From Cypionkella sp. (GTDB lineage Bacteria > Pseudomonadota > Alphaproteobacteria > Rhodobacterales > Rhodobacteraceae), in contig NZ_JAQGKQ010000050.1 of NCBI RefSeq assembly GCF_028290025.1, positions 1-64,000 on the forward strand: a stretch of 64,000 bases of DNA, given 5' to 3'. The position numbers and the translations under genes are program-made. The notes beneath the pieces were generated by a model that was not told where the DNA came from, did not search any database, and saw nothing but the letters and a program-made list of their open reading frames with translations. This document shows, one piece after another, positions 17,563 to 27,365 of the stretch; position 1 is the stretch's first letter, and each line of letters begins with the position of its first letter.

Positions 17563-17629
17563 CCAGCCAAGTTGCCCGTGCTTCACCCACGCCACTTCGC
17601 CCGCAGTTTTCCTAACCCGAGTTCCCCAC

Positions 17630-19333
17630 ATGCTTCGCCAATTCGCTGTCTACTACCGCCCGTGGATGGGATTGTTCTGGCTCGACTTCGGCTGTGCGGT
17701 GCTGTCGGGGCTGTTGGAGCTCGCCTTTCCGCTGGCGGTGCGCGGTTATATCGACTGGCTGCTGCCGCAGGGCAACTGGACGCTCACGGTGGTGTTCGCG
17801 GTGGCTCTGTGCGCGATTTATGTGGTGAACGCCGGGCTGATGGCGATTGTGATCTATTGGGGTCATATGCTGGGCATCAATATCGAAACCGAGATGCGGC
17901 GGCGGGCTTTTGACCATTTGCAGCGGCTGTCTTGGGGCTATTTTGACCGTCAACACTCCGGCCATCTGATTGCCCGGGTGACCCGCGATCTGGAGGATAT
18001 TGGTGAAGTCGCGCACCACGGCCCCGAAGATCTGATCGTCGCGGTGATGACCTTTGTCGGCGCATTTATCCTGATGTTAACCGTTCACGCGCCCTTGGCA
18101 TGGATGACGGTGGTGATCGTGCCGATGGCCGCCGTGCTGGTGATGTATTTCGGCGGCCGAATGACCGCGACGTGGCGGGCGATCTATGACCGTGTGGCGA
18201 ATTTCAACGTGCGGATTGAGGAAAACGTCGGCGGCATCCGGGTGGTGCAGGCGTTTGGCAACGAGGATCACGAGCGGGCGCTGTTCGCGAAGGATAACGC
18301 CAGCTATCGCCGCACCAAGCTTGAGGCTTACAAGGTGATGTCGATTTCCTCGACGCTGAACTATGTCGGGATGCGCGCGGTGCAGGTGATGGTGATGGTT
18401 GCCGGCGCGGGGTTTGTGCTGAACGGGTCGTTGACGGCGGGGGGGTTCGTCGCGTTCCTGCTGCTGGTTGGCGTGTATTTCCGGCCGTTGGAGAAGATTG
18501 CCTCGGTGATTGAGACCTATCCGAAAGGCATCGCGGGCTTTCGGCGTTACCTTGATTTGATGGCGACCAAGCCGGATGTTGTGGACAGCCCCGATGCGGT
18601 GGCGGCCCCCGCCTTGCGCGGCGCGGTGAAGTTCGAGCATGTGAGTTTCGGCTACGAGGCCGCGCGCCCGGTGCTGCGCGATGTGAGCTTCTCGGTAAAT
18701 CCGGGGCAAACCGTGGCATTTGTCGGCGCTTCGGGGGCGGGCAAGACCACTCTGCTGGCGCTGTTGCCGCGGTTTTACGAGCCGACTTCCGGGCAGATCA
18801 GCATTGACGGGATGCCGTTGGAGTCGATGACTCTGGCGAGCCTGCGGGCGCAGGTCGGGATTGTGTCGCAGGACGTGTTCCTGTTCAGCGGCACTCTGCG
18901 CGATAATATCGGCTATGGGCGCTTAGGCGCGACGGATGCCGAAATCCTTGCCGCCGCAGCTTCCGCGCAGCTAGAGGCGACGATTGCCGCCTTGCCGCAG
19001 GGCCTCGATACCGTGGTGGGCGAGCGTGGCGTGATGCTGTCAGGCGGGCAAAAACAGCGGGTGGCAATCGCGCGGGTGTTCCTGAAAAACCCACCGCTGT
19101 TGATCTTGGATGAGGCGACTTCGGCGCTGGACACTCAGACCGAACGCGAGATTCAGGCCGCGCTCGACAGGCTTTCGGCGGGGCGCACCACCTTTATCAT
19201 CGCGCATCGCTTGGGCACCATTCGCCACGCCGATAAGATCGTGGTGATGGATCAGGGGCAAGTGGTGGAGACCGGAACGCATGGCGATCTGAGCCTGAAG
19301 GGGGGTCGCTATGCCGATCTGCACGCCGCATGA
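17630..19333 (+). CDS. ABC transporter, fused membrane and ATPase domains (exporter type), siderophore-linked
   Basis: The 567-residue half-transporter has six spans in the N-terminal ~310 residues and a nucleotide-binding domain from ~330. Walker A is GASGAGKTTLL, the Q-loop SQDVFLF, the signature LSGGQKQRVAIARVF, Walker B LLILDEATSALD and the switch IAHRLGTI. It should work as a homodimer. Exporter-fold ABC proteins occur in siderophore clusters either exporting siderophore or, as in YbtPQ and IrtAB, importing it. Its stop overlaps the start of the siderophore-reductase gene by 4 bp, tying it to iron release. Direction and substrate are not determined by sequence. Confidence 0.85.
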   Translation: MLRQFAVYYRPWMGLFWLDFGCAVLSGLLELAFPLAVRGYIDWLLPQGNWTLTVVFAVALCAIYVVNAGLMAIVIYWGHMLGINIETEMRRRAFDHLQRLSWGYFDRQHSGHLIARVTRDLEDIGEVAHHGPEDLIVAVMTFVGAFILMLTVHAPLAWMTVVIVPMAAVLVMYFGGRMTATWRAIYDRVANFNVRIEENVGGIRVVQAFGNEDHERALFAKDNASYRRTKLEAYKVMSISSTLNYVGMRAVQVMVMVAGAGFVLNGSLTAGGFVAFLLLVGVYFRPLEKIASVIETYPKGIAGFRRYLDLMATKPDVVDSPDAVAAPALRGAVKFEHVSFGYEAARPVLRDVSFSVNPGQTVAFVGASGAGKTTLLALLPRFYEPTSGQISIDGMPLESMTLASLRAQVGIVSQDVFLFSGTLRDNIGYGRLGATDAEILAAAASAQLEATIAALPQGLDTVVGERGVMLSGGQKQRVAIARVFLKNPPLLILDEATSALDTQTEREIQAALDRLSAGRTTFIIAHRLGTIRHADKIVVMDQGQVVETGTHGDLSLKGGRYADLHAA

Positions 19334-20385
19334 TCCGCGCTGATAACCTTGCCTTAACGGGTAGTTTGCTGGATGCACCGGGCGCGTTCGCAGCGCATGT
19401 CGGGCAGATTTACAGCTCGTTTGACGTGGTCGATTTGCCGGACGGCGGGGTACGGGTCAGTTTCACCAGCGGTTCGATCAGCTTTGCGCCGGGTGAGCAG
19501 GCGATGGTTATTGCGGTGACCGCGGTATCCGCGACCGACCTATTTGTGCTGCGTGAGGCGGTGGCTGGGCTCGTCGATGGCTTCGATGCGACGTTGGCGG
19601 CACGGCTGATCTGGGATCGTCCACTGGCGAAGCTACAGGTGCCGCCGAACTTCCGGCAGGGGCGTGTGGTGGCAATCTCGCATCCCGGCGTGGGGTATGT
19701 GCGGCTGCGCATTGCGGCGGATCATCTGGGGGCGTTCGCTGTCAGCGGACTGCATCTGCGGCTGCTGCTGCCGCCCGAAGGTCGCGCGGTGGTTTGGCCG
19801 TCAGTGTCGGAGGCGGGCCGCACGGTTTGGCCCACAGGTGCGGATAAGCTGCACGATCCGGTCTACACTATCCGCGCGATTGATCCGGCGGCGGGCTGGC
19901 TTGAGGTCGATATTTTCCTGCACGGCAAGGGTCGCACCTGCCGTTGGGCGGAAAATGTGCAGCGCGGAGCGGTGGTTGGGCTGATCGGGCCGGGTGGCGG
20001 TTATCTGCCCATGGCGCGGCATCTGGTGCTGGCTGGCGATGAGACGGCATTGCCCGCGATTGCACGGATACTAGAGACTGCTGCCCCGGATACGCTTGGC
20101 GATGCGATAATCTTGGTCCCGAATGCGGCGGCGATGCAGCCGTTGATCGCTCCGCCCGAAGTGCAGGTGATCTGGCTGTTCCGCACGGCGGGCGATACGT
20201 TGGAAAGTGGTCTGACGACGGTTGCTATGCCTCGAGCCGGATTGGCCGGGGGTCGTCAGTTGTGGATCGCTGGCGAGCGTTCGGAATGCCAACGCCTGCG
20301 CGGGCAGTTCAATGTTGCGAGCGGTTGGGCGAAATCTGACACCACAATCGCGGGCTATTGGACGGCGGGCGATGTTCAGGCTTGA
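19330..20385 (+). CDS. Siderophore-interacting protein: ferric-siderophore reductase with N-terminal DUF2218 domain
   Basis: The 351-residue protein starts with a DUF2218-like domain (residues ~10-95). The FAD-binding SIP domain follows (VRLRIAADHLGAFAVSGLHL, PVYTIRAIDPAAGWLEVDIF, then GPGGGYLP), and a C-terminal NAD(P)H-binding SIP domain ends GYWTAGDVQA. The ViuB/YqjH family reduces cytoplasmic ferric siderophores to release Fe2+. The gene is packed between the ABC exporter-type protein (4-bp overlap) and the FhuC-like ATPase (14-bp overlap), so uptake and iron release are translated together. No biosynthesis genes for a siderophore are present, so xenosiderophore use is possible. Confidence 0.88.
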   Translation: MIRADNLALTGSLLDAPGAFAAHVGQIYSSFDVVDLPDGGVRVSFTSGSISFAPGEQAMVIAVTAVSATDLFVLREAVAGLVDGFDATLAARLIWDRPLAKLQVPPNFRQGRVVAISHPGVGYVRLRIAADHLGAFAVSGLHLRLLLPPEGRAVVWPSVSEAGRTVWPTGADKLHDPVYTIRAIDPAAGWLEVDIFLHGKGRTCRWAENVQRGAVVGLIGPGGGYLPMARHLVLAGDETALPAIARILETAAPDTLGDAIILVPNAAAMQPLIAPPEVQVIWLFRTAGDTLESGLTTVAMPRAGLAGGRQLWIAGERSECQRLRGQFNVASGWAKSDTTIAGYWTAGDVQA

Positions 20386-21139
20386 GGCCATCTCGCGGCT
20401 GCATGGTGCACGCAAAGTGTTGGCGCTGGATCGGCTGGAGCTGGGGGCTGAGGGGCTGACGGTGGTGCTGGGCCACAATGGCTCGGGCAAATCGACGCTG
20501 TTGGGGCTGCTCGCGCGCACAGATGTGCCGACAACGGGGCGGATCAGCTTGAATGACACGCCGCTGGCCGCAATCGGTCAACGCAAATTGGCGCAGCAAA
20601 TCGCCTATCTGCCGCAGCGCTTGCCTGCCGTGCCGGGGCTGACTTTGCGGGAGTTGGTGCGGCTTGGCCGCTACCCGTGGCGCGGCGCTTTGGGGCGGTG
20701 GCAGCCGACAGATCACGCGGCGGTTAAGGCGGCTTTGATCGCAACCTCCGGTGAGGCTCGCGCCGAAGCTTTGGTCGAAACCATGTCGGGCGGAGAGCGT
20801 CAGCGCGGCTATATCGCCATGCTGCTGGCGCAAGACGCGCCGATCTTGCTGCTCGACGAGCCGACCTCGGCGCTTGATCCCGGCCATGCTTACGAGGTGA
20901 TGCGGCTGCTGCGCAAGCTGGTCGATACCACGGGGCGCCGGGTGATCGTGGTGCTGCATGACGTCAACTTGGCCGCGCGTTTTGCCGACCGTGTGGTGGC
21001 GTTGCGCGAAGGTCAAATCGCGTTTGATGGCGCGCCCGTGGGCCTGCTTGACCCCGCGATTTTGTCAATGCTTTACGCGGTGCCGATGCAGGTAGTGCCC
21101 GGTCTGGCTGGCCAGTTGCCGCTGGCCGTTGTGTCCTAA
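20372..21139 (+). CDS. Ferric-siderophore ABC importer ATPase (FhuC-like)
   Basis: The 255-residue ATPase has Walker A GHNGSGKSTLL at residues 34-44, LPQRLPAVPGLTLRELVRLG (typical of the FecE/FhuC/BtuD class), the signature MSGGERQRGYI, Walker B ILLLDEPTSALD and the switch VVLHDVNLAARFADR. It energises the FhuB-like permease. The track begins at 20222, but those 50 residues are the reductase gene read in another frame. The ATG at 20372, inside the end of the reductase gene, fits the family N-terminus. Confidence 0.9.
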   Translation: MFRLEAISRLHGARKVLALDRLELGAEGLTVVLGHNGSGKSTLLGLLARTDVPTTGRISLNDTPLAAIGQRKLAQQIAYLPQRLPAVPGLTLRELVRLGRYPWRGALGRWQPTDHAAVKAALIATSGEARAEALVETMSGGERQRGYIAMLLAQDAPILLLDEPTSALDPGHAYEVMRLLRKLVDTTGRRVIVVLHDVNLAARFADRVVALREGQIAFDGAPVGLLDPAILSMLYAVPMQVVPGLAGQLPLAVVS

Positions 21140-21148
21140 GGAAATCCG

Positions 21149-22063
21149 ATGCGCGCTTTGTTCGCCGCCTTTTGTCTGCTCGCGTTGCCCGCTTTCGCGG
21201 ACCCTGTAACCATCACCGACCGCCGTGGCGCGCAAACCTTCGCCACCCCACCGCAGAAGATCGCGGCGCTCGATTGGTCGGTGACCGAGGCGCTGCTTGA
21301 TCTTGGCATCACCCCCGCAGGCGTCGCCGAACCCGCGGCTTATGCCGATTGGGTGGTTGATCCAGCCCTGCCCGCTGGTGCCGTTGATCTCGGTCTGCGC
21401 GCCGAGCCGAACCTTGAGGCTTTGGCGGCGCTGCACCCCGATGTAATCGTGACCGCCGACATTGACCCCGCGCTGGTGCCGGTGCTGGAGCAGATCGCCC
21501 CGGTGGTGGTCTTTCAGGCATTCGACATCAACCAAGACAACCCGAGCGTGGCGAAAGAGATTTTTCTAAGCCTCGGCACCTTGACCGGAACGCGGGCTTT
21601 GGCGGAACAAAAGCTGGCTGCGCAAGAGGTTGAACTTGATGCGATTGCCAAGCGGTTGGCCGACCATTTCGGCACGCCGCTGCCCAAGGTGACGTCGGTG
21701 CGGCTGAACGATGCGACTTCGGCCTATGTCAATGGCGCGAACTCGATGCCGGAGTATGTTTTGCAACGTCTTGGGTTTGAAAACGAATTGCCACAGACGA
21801 AAACCCGCTGGGGCATTGCGCTGTTGAAGGCCGAAGATTTGGCGGCGGCGAAGACTGGCATCGTTCTGGCTATCGGGCCCGATATGGGTGGCACGGCTTT
21901 GCGGCAGACGCCGATCTGGGCGTTTTTGCCGTTCGTGAAGGCCAAACGCCTCGCCGATGTCCGCCCGGTCTGGAGCTATGGCGGTGCTTTGTCGATTGGG
22001 CGTCTTGCGCGCGGGTTTGAGGCGGCGTTGATGACGATACCGCCTGAGGCTCTCATCCGGTGA
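21149..22063 (+). CDS. Iron-siderophore periplasmic binding protein (FhuD-like)
   Basis: The 304-residue protein has a signal peptide (MRALFAAFCLLALPAFA) followed by VTITDRRGAQTF and the two-lobed class III binding fold: KIAALDWSVTEALLDLGITP, HPDVIVTADIDPALVPVLEQ, and a long connecting helix around LAEQKLAAQEVELDAIAKRL. It delivers ferric siderophore to the FhuB-like permease. AAGGAAATCC precedes the ATG. Its TGA overlaps the GTG start of the permease, typical of coupled expression. Confidence 0.9.
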   Translation: MRALFAAFCLLALPAFADPVTITDRRGAQTFATPPQKIAALDWSVTEALLDLGITPAGVAEPAAYADWVVDPALPAGAVDLGLRAEPNLEALAALHPDVIVTADIDPALVPVLEQIAPVVVFQAFDINQDNPSVAKEIFLSLGTLTGTRALAEQKLAAQEVELDAIAKRLADHFGTPLPKVTSVRLNDATSAYVNGANSMPEYVLQRLGFENELPQTKTRWGIALLKAEDLAAAKTGIVLAIGPDMGGTALRQTPIWAFLPFVKAKRLADVRPVWSYGGALSIGRLARGFEAALMTIPPEALIR

Positions 22064-24021
22064 GCAATCCGCTGAAATTAGCCGGCCTCGCACTGCTGGT
22101 GCTGGGGCATTGTGCGGCGCATGTGATGCTCGCGGTCGATCTGCCACTGGCCCGGATGGCGCAGCTTTTGACCGGGGCCGAGCCGCAAGACTTCGCTGAT
22201 GCGGTGTTCGTGCAGGGTGAACTGCCGCGCTTGGTTATGGCGGCGTTGGTCGGTGCGGCTTTGGGTCTTGCGGGTAGCCTGATGCAGCAGTTGACGCAGA
22301 ACGCGCTGGTGTCGCCGATGACGATGGGGGTGTCGTCGGGCGCTTGGCTGGCACTGGTTTTGGTGTCGATTATCGCGCCGGGTGGGGTGCATTCGGAATG
22401 GGTGGCGCTGGGTGGAGCTGCGGTGGCGGCGGGTCTGGTTCTGGCGGTGACGGGCGCGCGCGGGCTGGTGGGGATGCAGGCGCCGCTGGCCGGGATGGCG
22501 GTGAACCTGCTGTTTGGCTCGATGGCGGCCACCGCGGTGCTGCTCGCGAACCCCTATACCGAGCATCTGTTCCTGTGGGGCGCGGGCGATTTGACGCAAA
22601 CCAGTTGGGGGCCGGTGCTGTGGCTGCTGCCGCGATTGCTGCCCGGCATGGTGATCGCGGCGCTGTTGGTGCGACCGTTGAGCCTGCTGCGCTTGGGCGC
22701 GCAAGCGGCTGGCGGGCGTGGCATGGTTTTGTGGCCGGTGGCCGTGGCCGTGGCGTTGGCGGCGCTGCACTTGGCTGCGGTTTCGGTGACAGCGGTGGGG
22801 ATGATCGGCTTTATCGGGCTGGTTTCCCCCAATATGGCGCGGCTTTTGGGAGCGCGACGGGCGGGGTCGGAACTGCTGGCCTCGGCGATCTTGGGCGCGG
22901 TTTGTCTGATCGCGGCGGATGTGCTGGCGCTGGCTGTGTCGCAGTTTATGACCAGCATCGTGCCAACCGGAGCGACCGCCGCGCTGACCGGGGCGGTGGT
23001 GCTGATCTGGCTGCTGCGGCGCAAACTGGGGGCCGAAGATCACGCGGTGCATTCGCTGCCCGCTGGTGCCGCCCGGGTTAGTTTGAGGCGCGCGGTTTTG
23101 TTGGGGCTGGCATTTGCAATGCTGGTGTTCGCGGCTTTGGCTTTGGGTGTGACGCAAACCGGCTGGGTGCTGTCGTTCGATCCGATGATCCTGTCTTTGC
23201 GCTGGCCGCGCGTTCTGGCGGCGGCTTCGGCGGGGGCGAGCATGGCGCTGGCGGGCTGCATCCTACAACGCCTTATCCGTAACCCGTTGGCCAGCCCGGA
23301 TATTCTCGGCATGTCGGCGGGCGCTGTGGCTGCACTGGTCGGCGTGGCGCTGCTCACGGGAGGCTCGATCCATGCCGCGCGCCTGCCTGTGGCTTTGGCG
23401 GGTTGCGGTGGAGCCTTGGCGCTGCTGCTGTGGTTTGGGCGCAGGCACAGCCACGCCCCCGCCGCACTGGCGCTGATCGGGATTGCCTTGGGCGCGGGCC
23501 TTGATGCCGTGGTGCGGGTGTCGATGGCTGCGGGCACGTCGGAGACGTTTGCGATCCTCGGCTGGATGAGCGGATCGACCTATCGCATCGACGCCGCGCG
23601 GGCTTTGGGGTTGCTGGTTTGTCTGGGGCTAGGCATCCTGCTGGCGGCTATGGCGGTGCGCCCGCTGACCCTGCTTGGCGCGGGCGATGGCATTGCGACG
23701 GGGCGCGGTTTGGCTTTGGCCCCGGCGCGGCGGCTGTTGATGGTGCTGGCGGCGGCTCTGACGGCGGCGGTGACGGCGTTCATGGGGCCGGTCAGTTTTG
23801 TCGGCCTCGTCGGCCCACATCTCGCCGTGCTTTTAGGCGCAAGGCGGATGCAGGATCAGTTGATCGTAGCCCCGATTGCTGGGGCGGCGCTGATGGTGCT
23901 GTCCGATTGGCTGGGGCGGATTGTGCTGTATCCGAACCAACTGCCCGCCGGATCGGTGGCGGCAATCCTGGGCGGCAGTTATTTTCTGCTGCTATTGGCG
24001 CGCAGGCGCGTCGTAGTTTAG
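22060..24021 (+). CDS. Ferric-siderophore ABC permease, two fused halves (FhuB-like)
   Basis: The 653-residue protein is a tandem fusion of two FecCD-type permease domains. Each has about ten spans and the characteristic LAGSLMQQLTQNALVSPMTM (first half) or LAGCILQRLIRNPLASPDIL (second half), plus GFIGLVSPNMARLLGARR or VSFVGLVGPHLAVLLGARR as the ATPase contact region. FhuB is the prototype of this fused layout, which supports a hydroxamate-type substrate. It starts at a GTG overlapping the fhuD-like stop and ends the iron island, followed by a terminator shared with cysNC. Confidence 0.92.
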   Translation: MSNPLKLAGLALLVLGHCAAHVMLAVDLPLARMAQLLTGAEPQDFADAVFVQGELPRLVMAALVGAALGLAGSLMQQLTQNALVSPMTMGVSSGAWLALVLVSIIAPGGVHSEWVALGGAAVAAGLVLAVTGARGLVGMQAPLAGMAVNLLFGSMAATAVLLANPYTEHLFLWGAGDLTQTSWGPVLWLLPRLLPGMVIAALLVRPLSLLRLGAQAAGGRGMVLWPVAVAVALAALHLAAVSVTAVGMIGFIGLVSPNMARLLGARRAGSELLASAILGAVCLIAADVLALAVSQFMTSIVPTGATAALTGAVVLIWLLRRKLGAEDHAVHSLPAGAARVSLRRAVLLGLAFAMLVFAALALGVTQTGWVLSFDPMILSLRWPRVLAAASAGASMALAGCILQRLIRNPLASPDILGMSAGAVAALVGVALLTGGSIHAARLPVALAGCGGALALLLWFGRRHSHAPAALALIGIALGAGLDAVVRVSMAAGTSETFAILGWMSGSTYRIDAARALGLLVCLGLGILLAAMAVRPLTLLGAGDGIATGRGLALAPARRLLMVLAAALTAAVTAFMGPVSFVGLVGPHLAVLLGARRMQDQLIVAPIAGAALMVLSDWLGRIVLYPNQLPAGSVAAILGGSYFLLLLARRRVVV

Positions 24022-24030
24022 CACAACGCA

Positions 24031-24065
24031 AAAGGCCGAGCGTGATGCCCGGCCTTTGTTTTCAT
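24031..24065. terminator. Intrinsic terminator between the siderophore permease and cysNC
   Basis: AAAGGCCG (24031-24038) pairs with CGGCCTTT (24050-24057), followed by GTTTTCATTT on the plus strand. The A-rich left flank gives some U-run on the minus strand too, so it can serve both convergent operons. Confidence 0.75.
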
Positions 24066-24075
24066 TTCCCAAAGA

Positions 24076-26001
24076 TCAACGCGCGAGGATAGCTTCTACA
24101 ATCCGGCTTGCAGCTTCTTCGGCGGTCAGGTCGCTGGTATTCACCACAATCTCGGCATCTTCCGGCGCTTCATACGGGCTGTCGATGCCGGTGAAGTTCT
24201 TCAACTGACCCGAGCGGGCTTTCTTGTATAGCCCCTTCACATCGCGGCTTTCGGCGACGGCCAAAGGCGTATCAACATACACTTCCATGAACTCGCCCGC
24301 AGCCATCAGATCGCGCACCATGCGACGCTCGGACCGGAACGGCGAGATAAACGCCGTCAGCACGATCAGCCCCGCATCGGTCATCAGCTTGGCCACTTCG
24401 CCCACACGGCGGATGTTTTCCACCCGGTCAGCATCGGTAAAGCCAAGGTCGCGGTTCAAACCGTGACGCACGTTATCGCCGTCGAGCAGGAAGGTGTGCT
24501 TGCCTAGGCCATGCAGTTTCTTCTCAACCAAGTTAGCGATGGTCGATTTGCCCGAGCCCGAAAGTCCGGTGAACCAGACCACGGCGGGCTTCTGGGTTTT
24601 CAGCGCCGCATGGGCGTCACGGTCTACATCGACGGCCTGCCAATGGATATTCTGGCTACGGCGCAGGGCGAAATGGATCATCCCGGCGGCGACGGTGGCG
24701 TTGGTCATCCGGTCGATCAGAATGAAACCGCCCAAGTCGGGGTTGGTCGCATAAGCCTCAAACGGGATCGCGCGGTCAATCGACAGGTTGCACACACCAA
24801 TCGCGTTTAGGCCCAAGGTGCGCGACGCGAGATGCTCCAATGTGTTGATATTGACTTCATATTTCGGCTCGGTCACCGTCGCCGTCACGGTCTGGGTGCC
24901 GATCTTCAGCAAATAAGGCCGACCGGGCAGCATTTCATGCTCGTCCATCCAGACCAAAGTTGCCTCAAACTGATCGGCAACCTCACAAGGCTCGTCCGCC
25001 TTCACGATCACATCACCGCGCGAGCAATCGACCTCATCGGCGAACGTCAGCGTCACCGATTGGCCGGCAATCGCCTGATCCAACTCGCCATCAAAGGTGA
25101 CGATGGATTTGACCGTGGTGGTCTTGCCCGAGGGCAGGACCCGGATCGCATCGCCGGGCTTGACCACACCTGCACCGATCTGCCCAGCAAAGCCGCGGAA
25201 ATCGAGGTTCGGGCGGTTGACCCATTGCACCGGCATACGGAACGGCACGTTCAGCATCCGCGCGTCATTGACGGGCGCTGTTTCCAGATGCTCCATCAAA
25301 GTCTGGCCCGTATACCACGGCATTTGCGTGGAGCGGGTGATCATGTTTTCACCCTTCAACCCCGAGATTGGGATTGGCAGGAAGTTCACCATGCCGATTT
25401 GCTTGGCGAAATGCGTGTATTCTTTGACGATCTCGTCGAAACGATCCTGCGAATAGCCGACAAGATCCATCTTGTTGACCGCCAGCACGACGTTCTTGAT
25501 GCCCAACAACTGCACCAGATAGCTATGCCGCCGGGTCTGCGTCAGCACACCTTGGCGGGCGTCAATCAAGATCACCGCGAGGTCGGCGGTCGAAGCGCCT
25601 GTCACCATGTTGCGGGTATATTGCTCATGTCCGGGGGTATCGGCGACGATGAACTTGCGCTTGTCGGTGGCAAAGAAACGGTAGGCGACGTCGATGGTGA
25701 TGCCTTGCTCACGCTCGGCGGCCAGACCATCGACCAGCAAAGCAAAGTCAATCTCTTGGCCTTGAGTGCCGGAGGCTTTGCTGTCGCGCTCCAGCGTCGC
25801 AAGCTGATCCTCAAAGATCATCTTGCTGTCATACAGCAGCCGCCCGATCAGCGTCGATTTGCCGTCATCGACCGAGCCGCAGGTGATAAAGCGCAGCATG
25901 GTCTTGTGTTGGTGTTTCACCAGATAGGCGTCAATGTCGTCGGCGATCAGTTGGTCGGTGACGTAGATAGGGTCCATCAGGGCATTCGTATCAGCGGTCA
26001 T
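24076..26001 (-). CDS. cysNC: Bifunctional sulfate adenylyltransferase subunit 1 / adenylylsulfate kinase
   Basis: The 641-residue fusion has an EF-Tu-like GTPase CysN half: P-loop [15 protein letters not shown] near residue 42, [17 protein letters not shown], then beta-barrel domains to ~430. The C-terminal half is a CysC APS kinase: [18 protein letters not shown] near ~475, [19 protein letters not shown], and [11 protein letters not shown]. CysN with CysD makes APS from sulfate and ATP; CysC phosphorylates it to PAPS. The gene follows cysD directly with no spacing. Confidence 0.95.
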   Translation of the reverse strand: MTADTNALMDPIYVTDQLIADDIDAYLVKHQHKTMLRFITCGSVDDGKSTLIGRLLYDSKMIFEDQLATLERDSKASGTQGQEIDFALLVDGLAAEREQGITIDVAYRFFATDKRKFIVADTPGHEQYTRNMVTGASTADLAVILIDARQGVLTQTRRHSYLVQLLGIKNVVLAVNKMDLVGYSQDRFDEIVKEYTHFAKQIGMVNFLPIPISGLKGENMITRSTQMPWYTGQTLMEHLETAPVNDARMLNVPFRMPVQWVNRPNLDFRGFAGQIGAGVVKPGDAIRVLPSGKTTTVKSIVTFDGELDQAIAGQSVTLTFADEVDCSRGDVIVKADEPCEVADQFEATLVWMDEHEMLPGRPYLLKIGTQTVTATVTEPKYEVNINTLEHLASRTLGLNAIGVCNLSIDRAIPFEAYATNPDLGGFILIDRMTNATVAAGMIHFALRRSQNIHWQAVDVDRDAHAALKTQKPAVVWFTGLSGSGKSTIANLVEKKLHGLGKHTFLLDGDNVRHGLNRDLGFTDADRVENIRRVGEVAKLMTDAGLIVLTAFISPFRSERRMVRDLMAAGEFMEVYVDTPLAVAESRDVKGLYKKARSGQLKNFTGIDSPYEAPEDAEIVVNTSDLTAEEAASRIVEAILAR

Positions 26002-26937
26002 TTAGAAATACCCCTCTTGTTTCTTCTTCTCCATCGAGGCGGATTGATCATGGTCAATCGCACGCCCCTGACGTTCTGACGTGGTGGTCAGCAGCATTTC
26101 TTGAATGACTTCCGGCAAAGTCCGCGCCTCGGACTCCACGGCACCCGTTAGCGGGTAGCACCCCAAAGTCCGGAAACGCACCGACTTCATCTCCGGCACT
26201 TCGCCGGGGTTCAGGCGGAAGCGATCATCATCCACCATGATCAGCATACCGTTGCGCTCCACCACCGGGCGCGGGGCAGAGAAATACAGCGGCACGATTT
26301 CGATGCCCTCCAGATGGATGTATTGCCAGATATCCAGCTCGGTCCAGTTTGAGATCGGGAAGGTGCGGATGCTTTCGCCCTTGGATTTGCGGGTGTTATA
26401 CAACTTCCACAACTCGGGCCGCTGGTTCTTCGGATCCCAACGATGGTTGGCCGAGCGGAACGAGAACACGCGTTCTTTCGCGCGGGATTTCTCCTCATCG
26501 CGACGCGCACCACCGAAAGCCACGTCGAAATTATACTTGGTCAGCGCCTGCTTCAGCCCTTCGGTCTTCCACATATCGGTGTGCAAAGACCCATGATCGA
26601 ACGGGTTGATGCCTTTTTCCATCGCCTCGGGGTTGTGATAAACGATCAACTCCATCCCGGCGTCTTTGGCGGCTTTCTCGCGCAGCTTATACATCTCGCG
26701 GAATTTCCACGTCGTATCGACATGCAGCAGCGGGAACGGCGGCGGCGCCGGATAGAACGCCTTCTTCGCCAGATGCAGCATAGTCGCCGAGTCTTTGCCG
26801 ACCGAATACAGCATCACCGGGTTCTCGGCGTTGGCGACCACTTCGCGCATGATGTGGATGCTTTCGGCCTCAAGCCGCTGCAAATGCGTCAGCGTGCTGG
26901 CGCTCAGGCCGTTCGCGGCGGGCGGGCTGGTGGTCAT
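26002..26937 (-). CDS. cysD: Sulfate adenylyltransferase subunit 2
   Basis: The 311-residue protein has the PP-loop [34 protein letters not shown] and [20 protein letters not shown] of CysD. It catalyses adenylylation of sulfate, driven by GTP hydrolysis on CysN. GAAGGAAG lies upstream of the ATG. The gene is immediately followed by cysNC, forming a two-gene operon. No cysH or cysI genes adjoin it, so APS/PAPS reduction is encoded elsewhere. Confidence 0.95.
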   Translation of the reverse strand: MTTSPPAANGLSASTLTHLQRLEAESIHIMREVVANAENPVMLYSVGKDSATMLHLAKKAFYPAPPPFPLLHVDTTWKFREMYKLREKAAKDAGMELIVYHNPEAMEKGINPFDHGSLHTDMWKTEGLKQALTKYNFDVAFGGARRDEEKSRAKERVFSFRSANHRWDPKNQRPELWKLYNTRKSKGESIRTFPISNWTELDIWQYIHLEGIEIVPLYFSAPRPVVERNGMLIMVDDDRFRLNPGEVPEMKSVRFRTLGCYPLTGAVESEARTLPEVIQEMLLTTTSERQGRAIDHDQSASMEKKKQEGYF

Positions 26938-27365
26938 TATCGGCTTCCTTCAAGATGGGCTGGTGCTATCTGGCAAGTTTCAGCGGTCCGCGCTAGCAGG
27001 GGGAGCGTCAAACGGCCAAGATTTTCAGGAATGTCGGCCCGGTTTGCGAGGGGTCGGGCTCGTGCCGGTGCAAAGCCCCGCATCCGGGACTGATTTGGTT
27101 CCAGCAAAACCGCTAAAGCTGGAATTGTCTTCTTTTCTTGGCCGCCGCGCTCAAAGGCGCGCGGATGCGATCTTTGGGGCCAAACTGGCTTACTGATCTG
27201 CCGTTCACTAAATATCATTACTCTCGCCGGGCTGGTCGCAAATGCACAAAGACCCCGCCAACGTGGCGGGTTCTGCTGCGGGTATCTACAGACCCGTGCA
27301 AGCCGTCAAGATATCTTTGGCTGGGCCACGAAACTTGGCGTTTGAGTGTGGCGCGTTGCTGTGGA
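26938..27365. other. Intergenic region upstream of cysD and downstream of the dienelactone hydrolase gene
   Basis: Both flanking genes lie on the minus strand. The listed ORFs here (26937-27218 minus, 27138-28082 plus) are Arg/Pro-rich and look like noise. The cysD promoter should be in the lower half, but no firm -35/-10 pair or known riboswitch was found. A hairpin at 27254-27270 is listed separately. Confidence 0.5.
27254..27270 (-). terminator. Candidate terminator hairpin for the dienelactone hydrolase gene
   Basis: CCCGCCA and TGGCGGG form a perfect 7-bp stem with a 3-base loop. On the minus strand it is followed by TCTTTG, a weak U-tract, about 95 bp beyond the hydrolase stop. Confidence 0.4.

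Noticed and set aside
22078-23157. 359-residue minus-strand ORF
   Set aside because: It is the antisense of the FhuB-like permease, with a Gln/Arg/His-rich composition typical of shadows in GC-rich membrane-protein genes.
24832-26079. 415-residue plus-strand ORF
   Set aside because: It is the antisense of cysNC and shows no domain pattern.
26937-27218. 93-residue minus ORF just upstream of cysD
   Set aside because: It is Arg/Pro-rich and ends on the cysD ATG by chance, with no ribosome-binding site or family pattern.
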